A stretch of DNA of 6,227 nt. Origin: Actinomycetes bacterium (GTDB lineage Bacteria; Actinomycetota; Acidimicrobiia; Acidimicrobiales; RAAP-2). Location of the stretch: positions 1 to 6,227 of the forward strand of contig JAJYYT010000129.1 in NCBI GenBank assembly GCA_021800645.1, in the 5' to 3' direction. A program made the translations under genes and the position numbers. Shown here piece after piece: positions 1 to 5,966 of this stretch; positions within the stretch are counted from its first letter, which is position 1; each line of letters opens with the position of its first letter. The notes below the pieces were generated by a model. It searched no databases, had not been told where the DNA came from, and saw nothing but the letters and a program-made list of their open reading frames with translations.

Positions 1-1460
1 GGATGGGGATCGCCGACGAGGTACGTCGCGCGGGCTTGCCGGAGTGGGTGCCGATGGACGTGTTCATCTGCATCGGTTCGGTGCTCGATCCACCGCTGGT
101 CCACCACCGCTACCCCTCGGTGAAGGAGTACAAGGAGAAGATCCTCGCGGTGAACGACGGGTCGTTGCCCCTCGAGCCCTACCAGCTGATCTCCCAGTAC
201 ACGCTCGAGCCGGTGCTCCGCCGCATCGCCGAGGCGACGCCCGGGGTGTCGGTGCGCTTTGGCCACGAGCTCGTGGGCTTTCACCAGGACGACGACGGGG
301 TCACCGCCGACGTGGTGGACCCCGCAGGGCGCAAGTTGGAGGTCCGCTGCAGGTTCCTCGCAGGCTGCGACGGCGGCGCGAGCGTGGTGCGTCAGGAGCT
401 CGGGATCGAGCTGCAGGGCGAGACGCGCCGGCGCCTCTGCCAGGCGCTCTTTCGCTGCGACGCGCTCTTCGACCTGCTTCCGCACAAGGGGCGCCACTAC
501 CACATGGCCGACGACAAGTGGTCCTTCATGATCGTCCAGGACGACACGAGGCACTTTTCCCTTCACGCCACCGTCGACGAGCAGGGGTCCACCGAGGCGA
601 TGCAGCGCATCTTCGAGTCCATCATCGGACGGCCACTCGACTACGAGACGTTGTACGTCGGCTTCTGGACGCAGCGCCTGATGCTTGCCGACCGGTACCG
701 AGAGGGTCGGGTGTTCCTCGCTGGGGACTCCGCGCACCTCGTCATCCCCACCGGGGGGTTGGGGATGAACACCGGGGCCGCCGACGCGACCGACCTGGCC
801 TGGAAGCTGGCGGGGGTGCTCCACGGCTGGGGTGGGCCGGGCCTGCTCGACGCCTACGAGCTCGAGCGCCGCCCAGTGGGGGCGCGGGCCGTGCGGGCGT
901 CCCGTCGCGCGGCGGTCGGCCGCGAGCGCTGGCGCGCGGCGTGGCGACCCGAGGTCGCCGACGACACGCCCGAGGGGAGGCGCGCCCGCGCCGAGCTCGC
1001 CCGGGTCGCAGAGGAAGAACAGCGCTGGAGCAACGACCTGCTCGGCATCGAGCTCGGCTATCGCTACACACCGTCGCCGCTCGTCGCAAGCGAGCCTGGT
1101 GAGGGTCCCGACGACGAGAGCTTCTGCTACGCGCCCACCACCTGGCCCGGGGCCCGTCTTCCCCACGTGTGGCTCGACGAGGGCGACGCGCTCCACGACC
1201 ACCTCGGCAGGTGCTTCACGCTGCTCGCGCTGCGCGGTGCCCCCACCGCAGAGGCTGACGGCCTCGCGGCGGCGTTCAGGCGGCTCGGTGCGCCGTTCGC
1301 CACCTACCACGTACGGTCGAAGGCGGCCGAGACCGTCTACGAGGGGTACCCGCTCCTCCTCGTGCGGCCGGACCTCCACGTCGCATGGCGAGGCCACGAG
1401 CTGCCCGACCCCGACACCCTCGCAGCCAGGGTCACCGGACGCGTCGCGGGAGACGCTTGA
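1..1460 (+). CDS. FAD-dependent aromatic monooxygenase (class A flavoprotein hydroxylase), 5' truncated
   Basis: Predicted NAD(P)H- and FAD-dependent hydroxylase of the PF01494 family (phenol hydroxylase/MhpA/PCP monooxygenase-like), which inserts one oxygen atom into an aromatic ring in the cytoplasm. The frame is open to the left edge, and the first visible Met (base 3) lies in a stretch that is internal in relatives. The N-terminal GxGxxG dinucleotide-binding motif, roughly the first 40-50 residues, is therefore outside the window. Counting from that Met, the DG motif is at about 121-130 ([10 protein letters not shown]). The GD motif with the FAD ribityl-binding segment is at about 236-270 ([21 protein letters not shown], then [10 protein letters not shown]). 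The last ~100 residues ([19 protein letters not shown]) match the thioredoxin-like C-terminal domain of the phenol hydroxylase subgroup. The gene ends one base before the decarboxylase-like gene, so the two are probably co-transcribed. Family assignment is firm; the substrate is unknown. Confidence 0.92.
   Translation, partial: MGIADEVRRAGLPEWVPMDVFICIGSVLDPPLVHHRYPSVKEYKEKILAVNDGSLPLEPYQLISQYTLEPVLRRIAEATPGVSVRFGHELVGFHQDDDGVTADVVDPAGRKLEVRCRFLAGCDGGASVVRQELGIELQGETRRRLCQALFRCDALFDLLPHKGRHYHMADDKWSFMIVQDDTRHFSLHATVDEQGSTEAMQRIFESIIGRPLDYETLYVGFWTQRLMLADRYREGRVFLAGDSAHLVIPTGGLGMNTGAADATDLAWKLAGVLHGWGGPGLLDAYELERRPVGARAVRASRRAAVGRERWRAAWRPEVADDTPEGRRARAELARVAEEEQRWSNDLLGIELGYRYTPSPLVASEPGEGPDDESFCYAPTTWPGARLPHVWLDEGDALHDHLGRCFTLLALRGAPTAEADGLAAAFRRLGAPFATYHVRSKAAETVYEGYPLLLVRPDLHVAWRGHELPDPDTLAARVTGRVAGDA
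1448..1453 (+). promoter_or_regulatory. Ribosome binding site for the Pht5-like gene
   Basis: GGGAGA lies inside the last codons of the monooxygenase gene, 8 bases before a GTG at 1462. It supports that GTG as the start. The reading frame stays open for hundreds of bases further upstream, so frame length alone does not settle the start. Confidence 0.55.
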
Positions 1461-1461
1461 G

Positions 1462-2436
1462 GTGGAGCGATCGGAGCACGACGCCCGGGTTCGCGTGCTG
1501 CTGGCGTGCGGCGAGTACGACAGGACGGCCGCGCTCCTGGATGGCCGTGTCGAGGTCGAAGGCGCCGACGCGGTGGTGGTCGGCATCTCCGACGCCTTCG
1601 ACCGGCACCGTAGGATGCTGCACGAGCGGGAGTTCGACGCAGCGGAGCTCTCCCTCTCGTCCTACCTGATCGCACGGGATCGCGGCGAGGACCTGGTGGG
1701 CATCCCGGTCTTCCCGTACCGGATGTTCCGTCACCAGTTCGTCCTGGTTCGTCGGGACCGGGGGGTGACGCGTCCGAGAGATCTCGTCGGGCGGCGGGTC
1801 GGCACCCCGATGTACCAGACGACCACGATGCTCTGGGTGCGCGGGATGCTCGAGGACGACTACGGCGTCTCGGCCCGTGACGTCGAGTGGTGCACCGACC
1901 GTGAGGAGCTGCTGCCGATCGAGCCGGCAGGGGTGTCGATCAGCAGGGCGCCGGCAGGCGTCGACGTCGAAGGGCTGTTCCGAAGGGGTGACCTGGACGC
2001 GCTGGTGCTGATCGAGGAGGTCCCCGAGGACCTGTTGGCCACCGAGGGCGTCGATCGGCTGTTCCCGGACTTCCCGGCCGTCGAGGAGGCGTACTTCCGC
2101 CGGACCGGCATCTTCCCGATGATGCACGTCGTCGCCGTGCGTGGGGAGCTGCACCGGTCCCATCCGTGGCTTGCGGCGAGCCTGTTTCGCGCGTTCGAAC
2201 GCGCGCTGGACCTGGCGGTCGAAAGGCTGAGCTACCCCAGGACGGTGAGCCAGGCTTGGGCGGCGCACTACGTCGAGCGCGAGCGGCGGATCTTCGCCGG
2301 CAACCCCTACGTCTACGGCATGCGCAGGAACCGGGCCGCGCTCGAGGCCGCCACGAGGTACTCGCACGAGCAGGGGATGACGAGCCGACGGTTCGAACCC
2401 GGCGAGCTGTTCGTCCCCGAGCTGCACGACACCTGA
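1462..2436 (+). CDS. 4,5-dihydroxyphthalate decarboxylase-like protein (Pht5 family)
   Basis: A 324-residue protein resembling 4,5-dihydroxyphthalate decarboxylases. That family has the fold of ABC-transporter solute-binding proteins but is described as cytosolic, removing a carboxyl group from a dihydroxylated aromatic acid. Family-typical stretches are LACGEYDRTAALLDGRV (14-30), FDAAELSLSSYLIARDRG (58-75), IPVFPYRMFRHQFVLV (81-96), VGTPMYQTTTMLWVRGML (113-130), GDLDALV (176-182) and FPDFPAVEEAYFRRTGIFPM (201-220). There is no signal peptide or lipobox, which favours an enzyme over a transport component. The GTG start at 1462 has a ribosome binding site and begins just before the first conserved strand; the open frame upstream of it is Arg/Pro/Ser-rich and is a shadow of the hydroxylase gene. 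It follows the hydroxylase stop by one base. The enzymatic role and substrate are inferred; an uncharacterised solute-binding-like protein is the alternative. Confidence 0.85.
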   Translation: MERSEHDARVRVLLACGEYDRTAALLDGRVEVEGADAVVVGISDAFDRHRRMLHEREFDAAELSLSSYLIARDRGEDLVGIPVFPYRMFRHQFVLVRRDRGVTRPRDLVGRRVGTPMYQTTTMLWVRGMLEDDYGVSARDVEWCTDREELLPIEPAGVSISRAPAGVDVEGLFRRGDLDALVLIEEVPEDLLATEGVDRLFPDFPAVEEAYFRRTGIFPMMHVVAVRGELHRSHPWLAASLFRAFERALDLAVERLSYPRTVSQAWAAHYVERERRIFAGNPYVYGMRRNRAALEAATRYSHEQGMTSRRFEPGELFVPELHDT

Positions 2437-2470
2437 GGCCCGCCGCCTTCGGTCATGGGCCGGGCGGGTC
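2437..2470. terminator. Possible hairpin between convergent genes
   Basis: GGCCCGCC (2437-2444) can pair with GGCGGGTC (2463-2470), giving eight pairs with one G-T wobble and an 18-base loop. It begins directly after the stop of the Pht5-like gene, in the 79-base gap before the convergent dehydrogenase stop. There is no T-run on either side, so it is not a textbook intrinsic terminator. Such pairing is also easy to find by chance in GC-rich DNA. The rest of the gap (2471-2515) shows nothing clear. Confidence 0.3.
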
Positions 2471-2515
2471 GTCCCGTCGACCGGCGCAGGGCAGCTCCGC
2501 GGCCGTCGCCCGCGC

Positions 2516-3601
2516 TCAGCGGGTCGGGTCGATGACCGCCTTGATGACCTCGAGCTCCGCCATCGCGCGCATCGCCTCGTTGATCTCCGACAGGCCGTAG
2601 GTGCGCGAGATCAGCTCTTCGAAGGGATAGGTCCCCTGTCGGCTGGCCAGGAAGTCGAGTGCCTGCAGCCAGTGGCGCGGCTCGCCGGATCGCACCGTGA
2701 ACAGGCTCATCTCCTGGGGCAGCGTGTCGACCGACAGGAGCCCGGTCCCTCCGGCGCCGATGTTGACGTAGCGGCCGCCGGCCCGCAGCATGCGGAGCCC
2801 CTCGGGCACCGCCGCGTTCCCAGCAGCCTGCAGGACCACGTCGGCGCCCCGGCCTTCGGTGCGGTCCTTCACCCATTCCACGCGGCGGTCGGGGTCGTCC
2901 ACGGTGTCGATGTCCAGCGTCGCGTCGGCGCCCATGCGCCTCGCCACCTCGAGCCGGTGCTCGGGTGCCCCGATGACGAGCACCTGCTTGGCGCCGTGGT
3001 CTCGTGCGACCGCCGCTGCGAAGATCCCGATGGGGCCGCTGCCTTGGATCGCGACCGTCTCGTGGCTCTTCAAGGCACCGAGCCGGTCGAAACCGTGCAT
3101 GACCGTCCTGTAGGCGCACGCGGCTGCGGCGGCCGAGGCCGAGGACACCTCCTCGGGCACGTGCACGATCTGACAGGCAGGGGGGACGTACATGTACTCG
3201 GCGCAGCTGCCGAGCAGGTACGGCGGCCGATCTGCGGGATTGTGCCCCCAGGACATCCGTCCCGGGCAGACGCAGGGCTGCAGCGCCACCGTGCACCAGT
3301 AGCAGTGCCCGCACGACACGTAGCTCCACACGATGCGGTCTCCTCGCCGCACGGGAGCGCCGAGGAGGTCCACCTTCTCGCCGGCGACCTCCTCCACGTA
3401 CCCGCAAGGCTCGTGCCCGGTGATGAACGGCTCACCGTGATCGGCGAGGTCGCCCTTCCAGCGGTGCACGTCGGTGCCGCAGAGCGTCGAGGCGTCGATG
3501 CGCACGAGCAGCGCCCCGGCTTCGAGCGGGGGCACCGGCACGTCCCAGATGGCGATCGGCTCGCTCGGGCCGGTGACCACCGCCGCCTTGCACTCAGCCA
3601 C
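2516..3601 (-). CDS. Zinc-dependent medium-chain alcohol dehydrogenase
   Basis: A 361-residue cytosolic MDR-family dehydrogenase, predicted to oxidise an alcohol or reduce an aldehyde or ketone with NAD(P). The GroES-like domain has catalytic zinc residues C41 (LCGTD), H63 and E64 (GHE), with C162 a likely fourth ligand. The structural zinc lobe is C97, C100, C103 and C112 (C110 is the alternative). The Rossmann motif is GSGPIG at 187-192. At the end of the second Rossmann strand, where NAD-specific members carry Asp, there is G211 (VIGAPEHRLE), so cofactor preference cannot be assumed. The start is GTG with GGAG six bases upstream, and it overlaps the end of the amidohydrolase gene by 8 bases (GTGGCTGA), implying translational coupling. 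Length is normal for the family. It probably acts on an intermediate of the same pathway as the amidohydrolase; the substrate is unknown. Confidence 0.93.
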   Translation of the reverse strand: MAECKAAVVTGPSEPIAIWDVPVPPLEAGALLVRIDASTLCGTDVHRWKGDLADHGEPFITGHEPCGYVEEVAGEKVDLLGAPVRRGDRIVWSYVSCGHCYWCTVALQPCVCPGRMSWGHNPADRPPYLLGSCAEYMYVPPACQIVHVPEEVSSASAAAAACAYRTVMHGFDRLGALKSHETVAIQGSGPIGIFAAAVARDHGAKQVLVIGAPEHRLEVARRMGADATLDIDTVDDPDRRVEWVKDRTEGRGADVVLQAAGNAAVPEGLRMLRAGGRYVNIGAGGTGLLSVDTLPQEMSLFTVRSGEPRHWLQALDFLASRQGTYPFEELISRTYGLSEINEAMRAMAELEVIKAVIDPTR

Positions 3602-4718
3602 GTGGCGCTCCGTCGAACCGGTAGAACCGTTCGGCGTTGCGCGCGAGGATCCCGCTCTTCGCGTCGTCCGCCAGCTCCTCGCTCTCCAGCAGCTCGCGGA
3701 TGTCGTGGATGCAGGACTGGTTGGTCACCTCGTGGGGGAAGTCCGAGGAGTAGAAGAACGCCTGGTTGCCCACCTTGCGCAGCGCGAACGGCATGGTCAG
3801 CTCCTCGGTCTCGCAGCCGACGAAGAGCCGCCCTTCTCTCACCTGCTGGACGATGTACTCGTCCGGGCGGCGGTCCTCCCCCAGGCCGTAGCAGCCGGGT
3901 GGGATGTACTGGAAGTGGGTCTCGTGCGACGCGTGGAACCGCTCCATGCACATGAGCAGCCACGCCACCCCACCCTCCAGGAAGGCGATGCGCAGGCCGG
4001 GGAACCGGTCGAAGACCCCGTTGTACACGACGCTGGCGAGGTTGACCATGAGCCCCCAGGGGTGGCCGAGCGCGTGGACGGGGACGTACATGTTCAGGTG
4101 GTCCATGCCGAAGCCGTCGTGCGCACCCCCGTGCACGGAGAGGGCGCACCCCAGCCGTTCCGCCTCCTCGTAGACGGGCCAGTAGCACTTGGCGCCGAGC
4201 AGCTGGGGAAGGCCGTTGCTCGGCAGCATGGCTCCCAGCATCCCGAGCTCGGTGACCGCTCTGCGGAGCTCCTTCACCGCTTCCTCGGGGTCTTGCATCG
4301 GCACGAGCGCCATCGCGTGGAAGCGGTCGTCGGCGCGTAGGTACGTGTCGGCCACCCAGTCGTTGTAGGCCCGCGCGAGCACCGCCGCGTAGTCGAGGCT
4401 GACGACGTGGCCGAACGCCAGGCCGCGCGTCGGGTACAGGACCGTCCGCTCGATGCCGACGTCGTCGAGGAACGCCAGCCACTCCGTCGGGCCGACGAAG
4501 GGCCGCCGGTTCCGCAGCGGTGGGGTCTCCACGGCCCGTCCGGTATGGAGGTGGTCGAGCGGCGGGAAGATGTCCATCGTCCCCACAGCCCGGAGCGCTG
4601 CTGCCGTCCTTGCCATGTCGGCGTAGGGCGACGGCATGTGCTCGATGATCCCGGCGACGTCCTCCAGCACGTGCCCGTCGCCGTCGATGACGGTCGTTCC
4701 GATCTTCGTGGTCGTCAT
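3594..4718 (-). CDS. Amidohydrolase-2 family metal-dependent hydrolase or decarboxylase
   Basis: A 374-residue TIM-barrel protein of the PF04909 superfamily, which includes ACMSD, gamma-resorcylate decarboxylase and LigW-type carboxyvanillate decarboxylase. Members hydrolyse C-N or C-C bonds or decarboxylate aromatic acids. Visible landmarks are IDGDGH at 11-16, AYNDW at 117-121, HGGAHDGFG with H196, GHPWG with H219, AFLEGGVAWL at 245-254 and SSDFPHE with D326. H16, H196 and D326 match the usual metal ligands. The first motif is D-x-H rather than H-x-H, and E248 sits where ACMSD has a catalytic His (HGG). Such variants occur in many uncharacterised members. The ATG at 4718 has a strong GAGGGGG ribosome binding site. 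There is no signal peptide. It leads a two-gene unit with the overlapping alcohol dehydrogenase. Given the nearby aromatic hydroxylase and decarboxylase-like genes, a role in aromatic or ring-cleavage catabolism is likely, but the reaction is unknown. Confidence 0.92.
   Translation of the reverse strand: MTTTKIGTTVIDGDGHVLEDVAGIIEHMPSPYADMARTAAALRAVGTMDIFPPLDHLHTGRAVETPPLRNRRPFVGPTEWLAFLDDVGIERTVLYPTRGLAFGHVVSLDYAAVLARAYNDWVADTYLRADDRFHAMALVPMQDPEEAVKELRRAVTELGMLGAMLPSNGLPQLLGAKCYWPVYEEAERLGCALSVHGGAHDGFGMDHLNMYVPVHALGHPWGLMVNLASVVYNGVFDRFPGLRIAFLEGGVAWLLMCMERFHASHETHFQYIPPGCYGLGEDRRPDEYIVQQVREGRLFVGCETEELTMPFALRKVGNQAFFYSSDFPHEVTNQSCIHDIRELLESEELADDAKSGILARNAERFYRFDGAPRG
3608..3611 (-). promoter_or_regulatory. 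Ribosome binding site for the alcohol dehydrogenase
   Basis: GGAG on the minus strand, six bases before the GTG start and inside the last codons of the amidohydrolase gene. It supports the overlapping GTG as the true start. Confidence 0.55.
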
Positions 4719-4866
4719 GGATCCCCCTCGCTCTGTTGGTTCCTGGTGCTGGTCGGCCGGTCCCCGGTGCGGCGCCGCGCCCGCTGGCCGGTGAGGCCGA
4801 CGTGCTTACCGTAATACCGTTGCGCGCTGGGGACAGGGGGCCGGGACGAGCCGGAATTGCCTCCGC
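4719..4866 (-). promoter_or_regulatory. Upstream region of the amidohydrolase-dehydrogenase unit, possible operator
   Basis: This 148-base gene-free stretch separates the GNAT stop from the amidohydrolase start. Against a very GC-rich background it holds an A/T-rich island with a direct repeat, TACCGT-AA-TACCGT on the plus strand at 4807-4820 (8-base period). A 10-base perfect palindrome, GCGGCGCCGC, lies at 4769-4778. On the minus strand the island reads ACGGTATTACGGTAA, which contains TANNNT-type -10 candidates (TATTAC, TACGGT), but no good -35 is seen. The island lies about 90 bases before the start codon, a suitable place for a promoter or repressor site. No regulator gene is in the window. 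Confidence 0.35.
4723..4729 (-). promoter_or_regulatory. Ribosome binding site for the amidohydrolase
   Basis: GAGGGGG on the minus strand, four bases before the ATG at 4718; it fixes the start. Confidence 0.6.
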
Positions 4867-5424
4867 TCAGGCCCTGGAGTCGCGAAAGCGCGCGTGGACG
4901 ATGGAGGGCATCTCGTGGAAGACGTCCTCTCGGAGCGCCTCCATGCCCAGACGGCGGGCCACCGCGAGCGAGGCCGTGTTCTCGGGGTGGATGTTGGCGG
5001 TGAGGTACGGCACGTCGAGGTGGTCGAAGCCCCACTCGATCCACGCGCGGGCGGCCTCGGTCGCGTAGCCGCGACCCCAGACCTCGCGCCGGAACGCCCA
5101 GCCGACCTCCACCTCTTCGAACTCCGGCCAGTACTGCAGGCCCGTCCGACCGAGAAAGGCACCACTCGACCGCTCGTGGACGGCTGCTCGCCCGTACCCG
5201 CAGGTGGCCCATGAGCGCTCCGACTCCTCCAGTCGGCGGCGGTGGCCGGGCTCGTCGAGTGGCGCGAGGAAGCGGGTCACCTCAGGGTCCCGGTAGAGGT
5301 CGACCATTTCGGCCAAGTACGCCGAGGTCAACGGGCGCATGAGGAGCCGGGCGCTCGCCAGCTCGAAGGCGTCGATGTGCGACGCGTCGATGGCTGACGC
5401 GTCGACCGCTCGCGGCTGGATCAC
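4867..5424 (-). CDS. GNAT-family N-acetyltransferase, RimJ/RimL type
   Basis: A 185-residue acetyltransferase predicted to transfer acetyl from acetyl-CoA to an amine; relatives modify protein N-termini or small molecules. The first strand is FELASARLLMRPLT (20-33). The acetyl-CoA binding motif A is at about 112-122 (RREVWGRGYAT, the R/Q-x-x-G-x-G/A pattern), followed by EAARAWIEWGF. The late motif is NIHPENTASLAVARRLGM (144-161), typical of the RimJ/RimL group. GTG at 5424 is the only start that keeps the whole first strand; the ATG at 5340 would cut it. A GGAG lies 11 bases upstream, which is rather far. The N-terminal 20 residues are an extension built on a 15-base tandem repeat. It follows the ferritin-like gene by 50 bases and may share its transcript. 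The substrate is unknown. Confidence 0.9.
   Translation of the reverse strand: MIQPRAVDASAIDASHIDAFELASARLLMRPLTSAYLAEMVDLYRDPEVTRFLAPLDEPGHRRRLEESERSWATCGYGRAAVHERSSGAFLGRTGLQYWPEFEEVEVGWAFRREVWGRGYATEAARAWIEWGFDHLDVPYLTANIHPENTASLAVARRLGMEALREDVFHEMPSIVHARFRDSRA
5366..5410 (-). repeat. 15-base tandem repeat at the GNAT N-terminus
   Basis: Copies at 5381-5395 and 5396-5410 (plus strand GACGCGTCGATGGCT and GACGCGTCGACCGCT) match at 13 of 15 bases. A third, weaker copy at 5366-5380 matches at 10 of 15. In the GNAT frame they encode the run VDAS-AIDAS-HIDAF ahead of the first strand. The period is a multiple of three, so copy number could change without breaking the frame. Confidence 0.7.
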
Positions 5425-5456
5425 GATCCGACCGTCTCCGCGACGTCCTCCTGCAT
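5421..5456 (-). other. Possible 11-codon leader ORF before the GNAT gene
   Basis: On the minus strand an ATG at 5456, preceded by AGGTGG five bases upstream, opens a short frame (MQEDVAETVGS). Its TGA overlaps the GNAT GTG start as GTGA. The layout would suit translational coupling, which could offset the poorly placed Shine-Dalgarno of the GNAT gene. Short open frames are common by chance in GC-rich DNA, so this is a candidate only. Confidence 0.15.
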
Positions 5457-5474
5457 CGAGGCCACCTGCGAGGT

Positions 5475-5966
5475 TCAACCGTTGGCGTGCTCGGCGATGA
5501 ACTCGAGGATCGTCTCGTGCTTCTTCGTGTCCAGAGCCATGACGTCGACCAGCAGCGCCCACAGGGTCGTGTCGGCGACCGGCTTCAGCGTGCGGCGCAG
5601 CGCCTTGAGCTCGCGTTCGTCGTCCCGTTCGATGGTCAGCAGACGGCTCGTCAGCGCTCGAACAGCTTCGGGCAGCCGCCGATGGGTGAGGGCGGGGACC
5701 TTGGGCTCGAGGTTCCGCCACTCCCGAGCCGCCTGTGCCGCTCGGGCGATCTCCTGGAAGATCCGATGGTGACGCCGCTCGTCGTCCAAGATGAGCTGGA
5801 TCAGGTAGCGGATGTCGGGCGCGTCGATCGACTCGATCGCCCTGGCGTACTCGGCCAGCACGTCCCTCTCCGCCTCGACGTGGGCGCTGATCCGCCTCAG
5901 CACGTCCTCGTCCCACGTCTGTCCGTCCGGGACCATGCTCATCTTGGCGTTCATCTTGGCGTTCAT
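5475..5966 (-). CDS. Ferritin-like four-helix protein
   Basis: A 163-residue all-helical protein resembling ferritin-like/rubrerythrin-type domains, whose better-known members bind a di-iron site in the cytosol. Candidate metal residues are E31/E33/E39 in helix 1 (HVEAERDVLAEY), E63 and H66 in helix 2 (DDERRHHRIF, an ExxH motif), E113/E117/E119 in helix 3 (TIERDDEREL) and D146/H150 in helix 4 (LDTKKHETIL). The last helix has D-x-x-x-H instead of ExxH, so the metal site may be altered or absent. The start chosen is the ATG at 5966, nine bases after a GGGGAGG ribosome binding site. The frame extends up to 6077, but that part is Gly/Pro-rich with no domain character and overlaps a structured leader. 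Three more in-frame ATGs follow at 5954, 5942 and 5936. The gene may be co-transcribed with the GNAT gene. Whether it stores metal, handles peroxide or only has the fold cannot be told. Confidence 0.8.
   Translation of the reverse strand: MNAKMNAKMSMVPDGQTWDEDVLRRISAHVEAERDVLAEYARAIESIDAPDIRYLIQLILDDERRHHRIFQEIARAAQAAREWRNLEPKVPALTHRRLPEAVRALTSRLLTIERDDERELKALRRTLKPVADTTLWALLVDVMALDTKKHETILEFIAEHANG
5943..5966 (-). repeat. Perfect 12-base duplication of the start codon region
   Basis: ATGAACGCCAAG occurs twice head to tail with no mismatch at the 5' end of the ferritin-like gene, giving the N-terminus MNAKMNAKMSM. Each copy carries an in-frame ATG; only the first is well spaced from the ribosome binding site. 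Confidence 0.85.

Noticed and set aside
832..1461. Upstream in-frame extension of the Pht5-like gene inside the monooxygenase gene
   Set aside because: The translation is Arg/Pro/Ser-rich shadow sequence over a well-conserved hydroxylase frame. Homology and the ribosome binding site begin at the GTG at 1462.
1432..2427. Long minus-strand open frame (331 codons) opposite the Pht5-like gene
   Set aside because: It has no recognisable domain and is rich in His, Arg, Pro and Val, as expected from the reverse complement of a GC-rich gene. The plus-strand gene has clear family motifs.
2672..3955. Plus-strand open frame of 427 codons opposite the dehydrogenase and amidohydrolase
   Set aside because: It crosses two well-supported minus-strand genes, shows no domain and has shadow-like composition.
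3070..4482. Minus-strand open frame of 470 codons in another frame of the amidohydrolase and dehydrogenase
   Set aside because: Arg/Pro-rich out-of-frame translation; the true frames carry the catalytic motifs.
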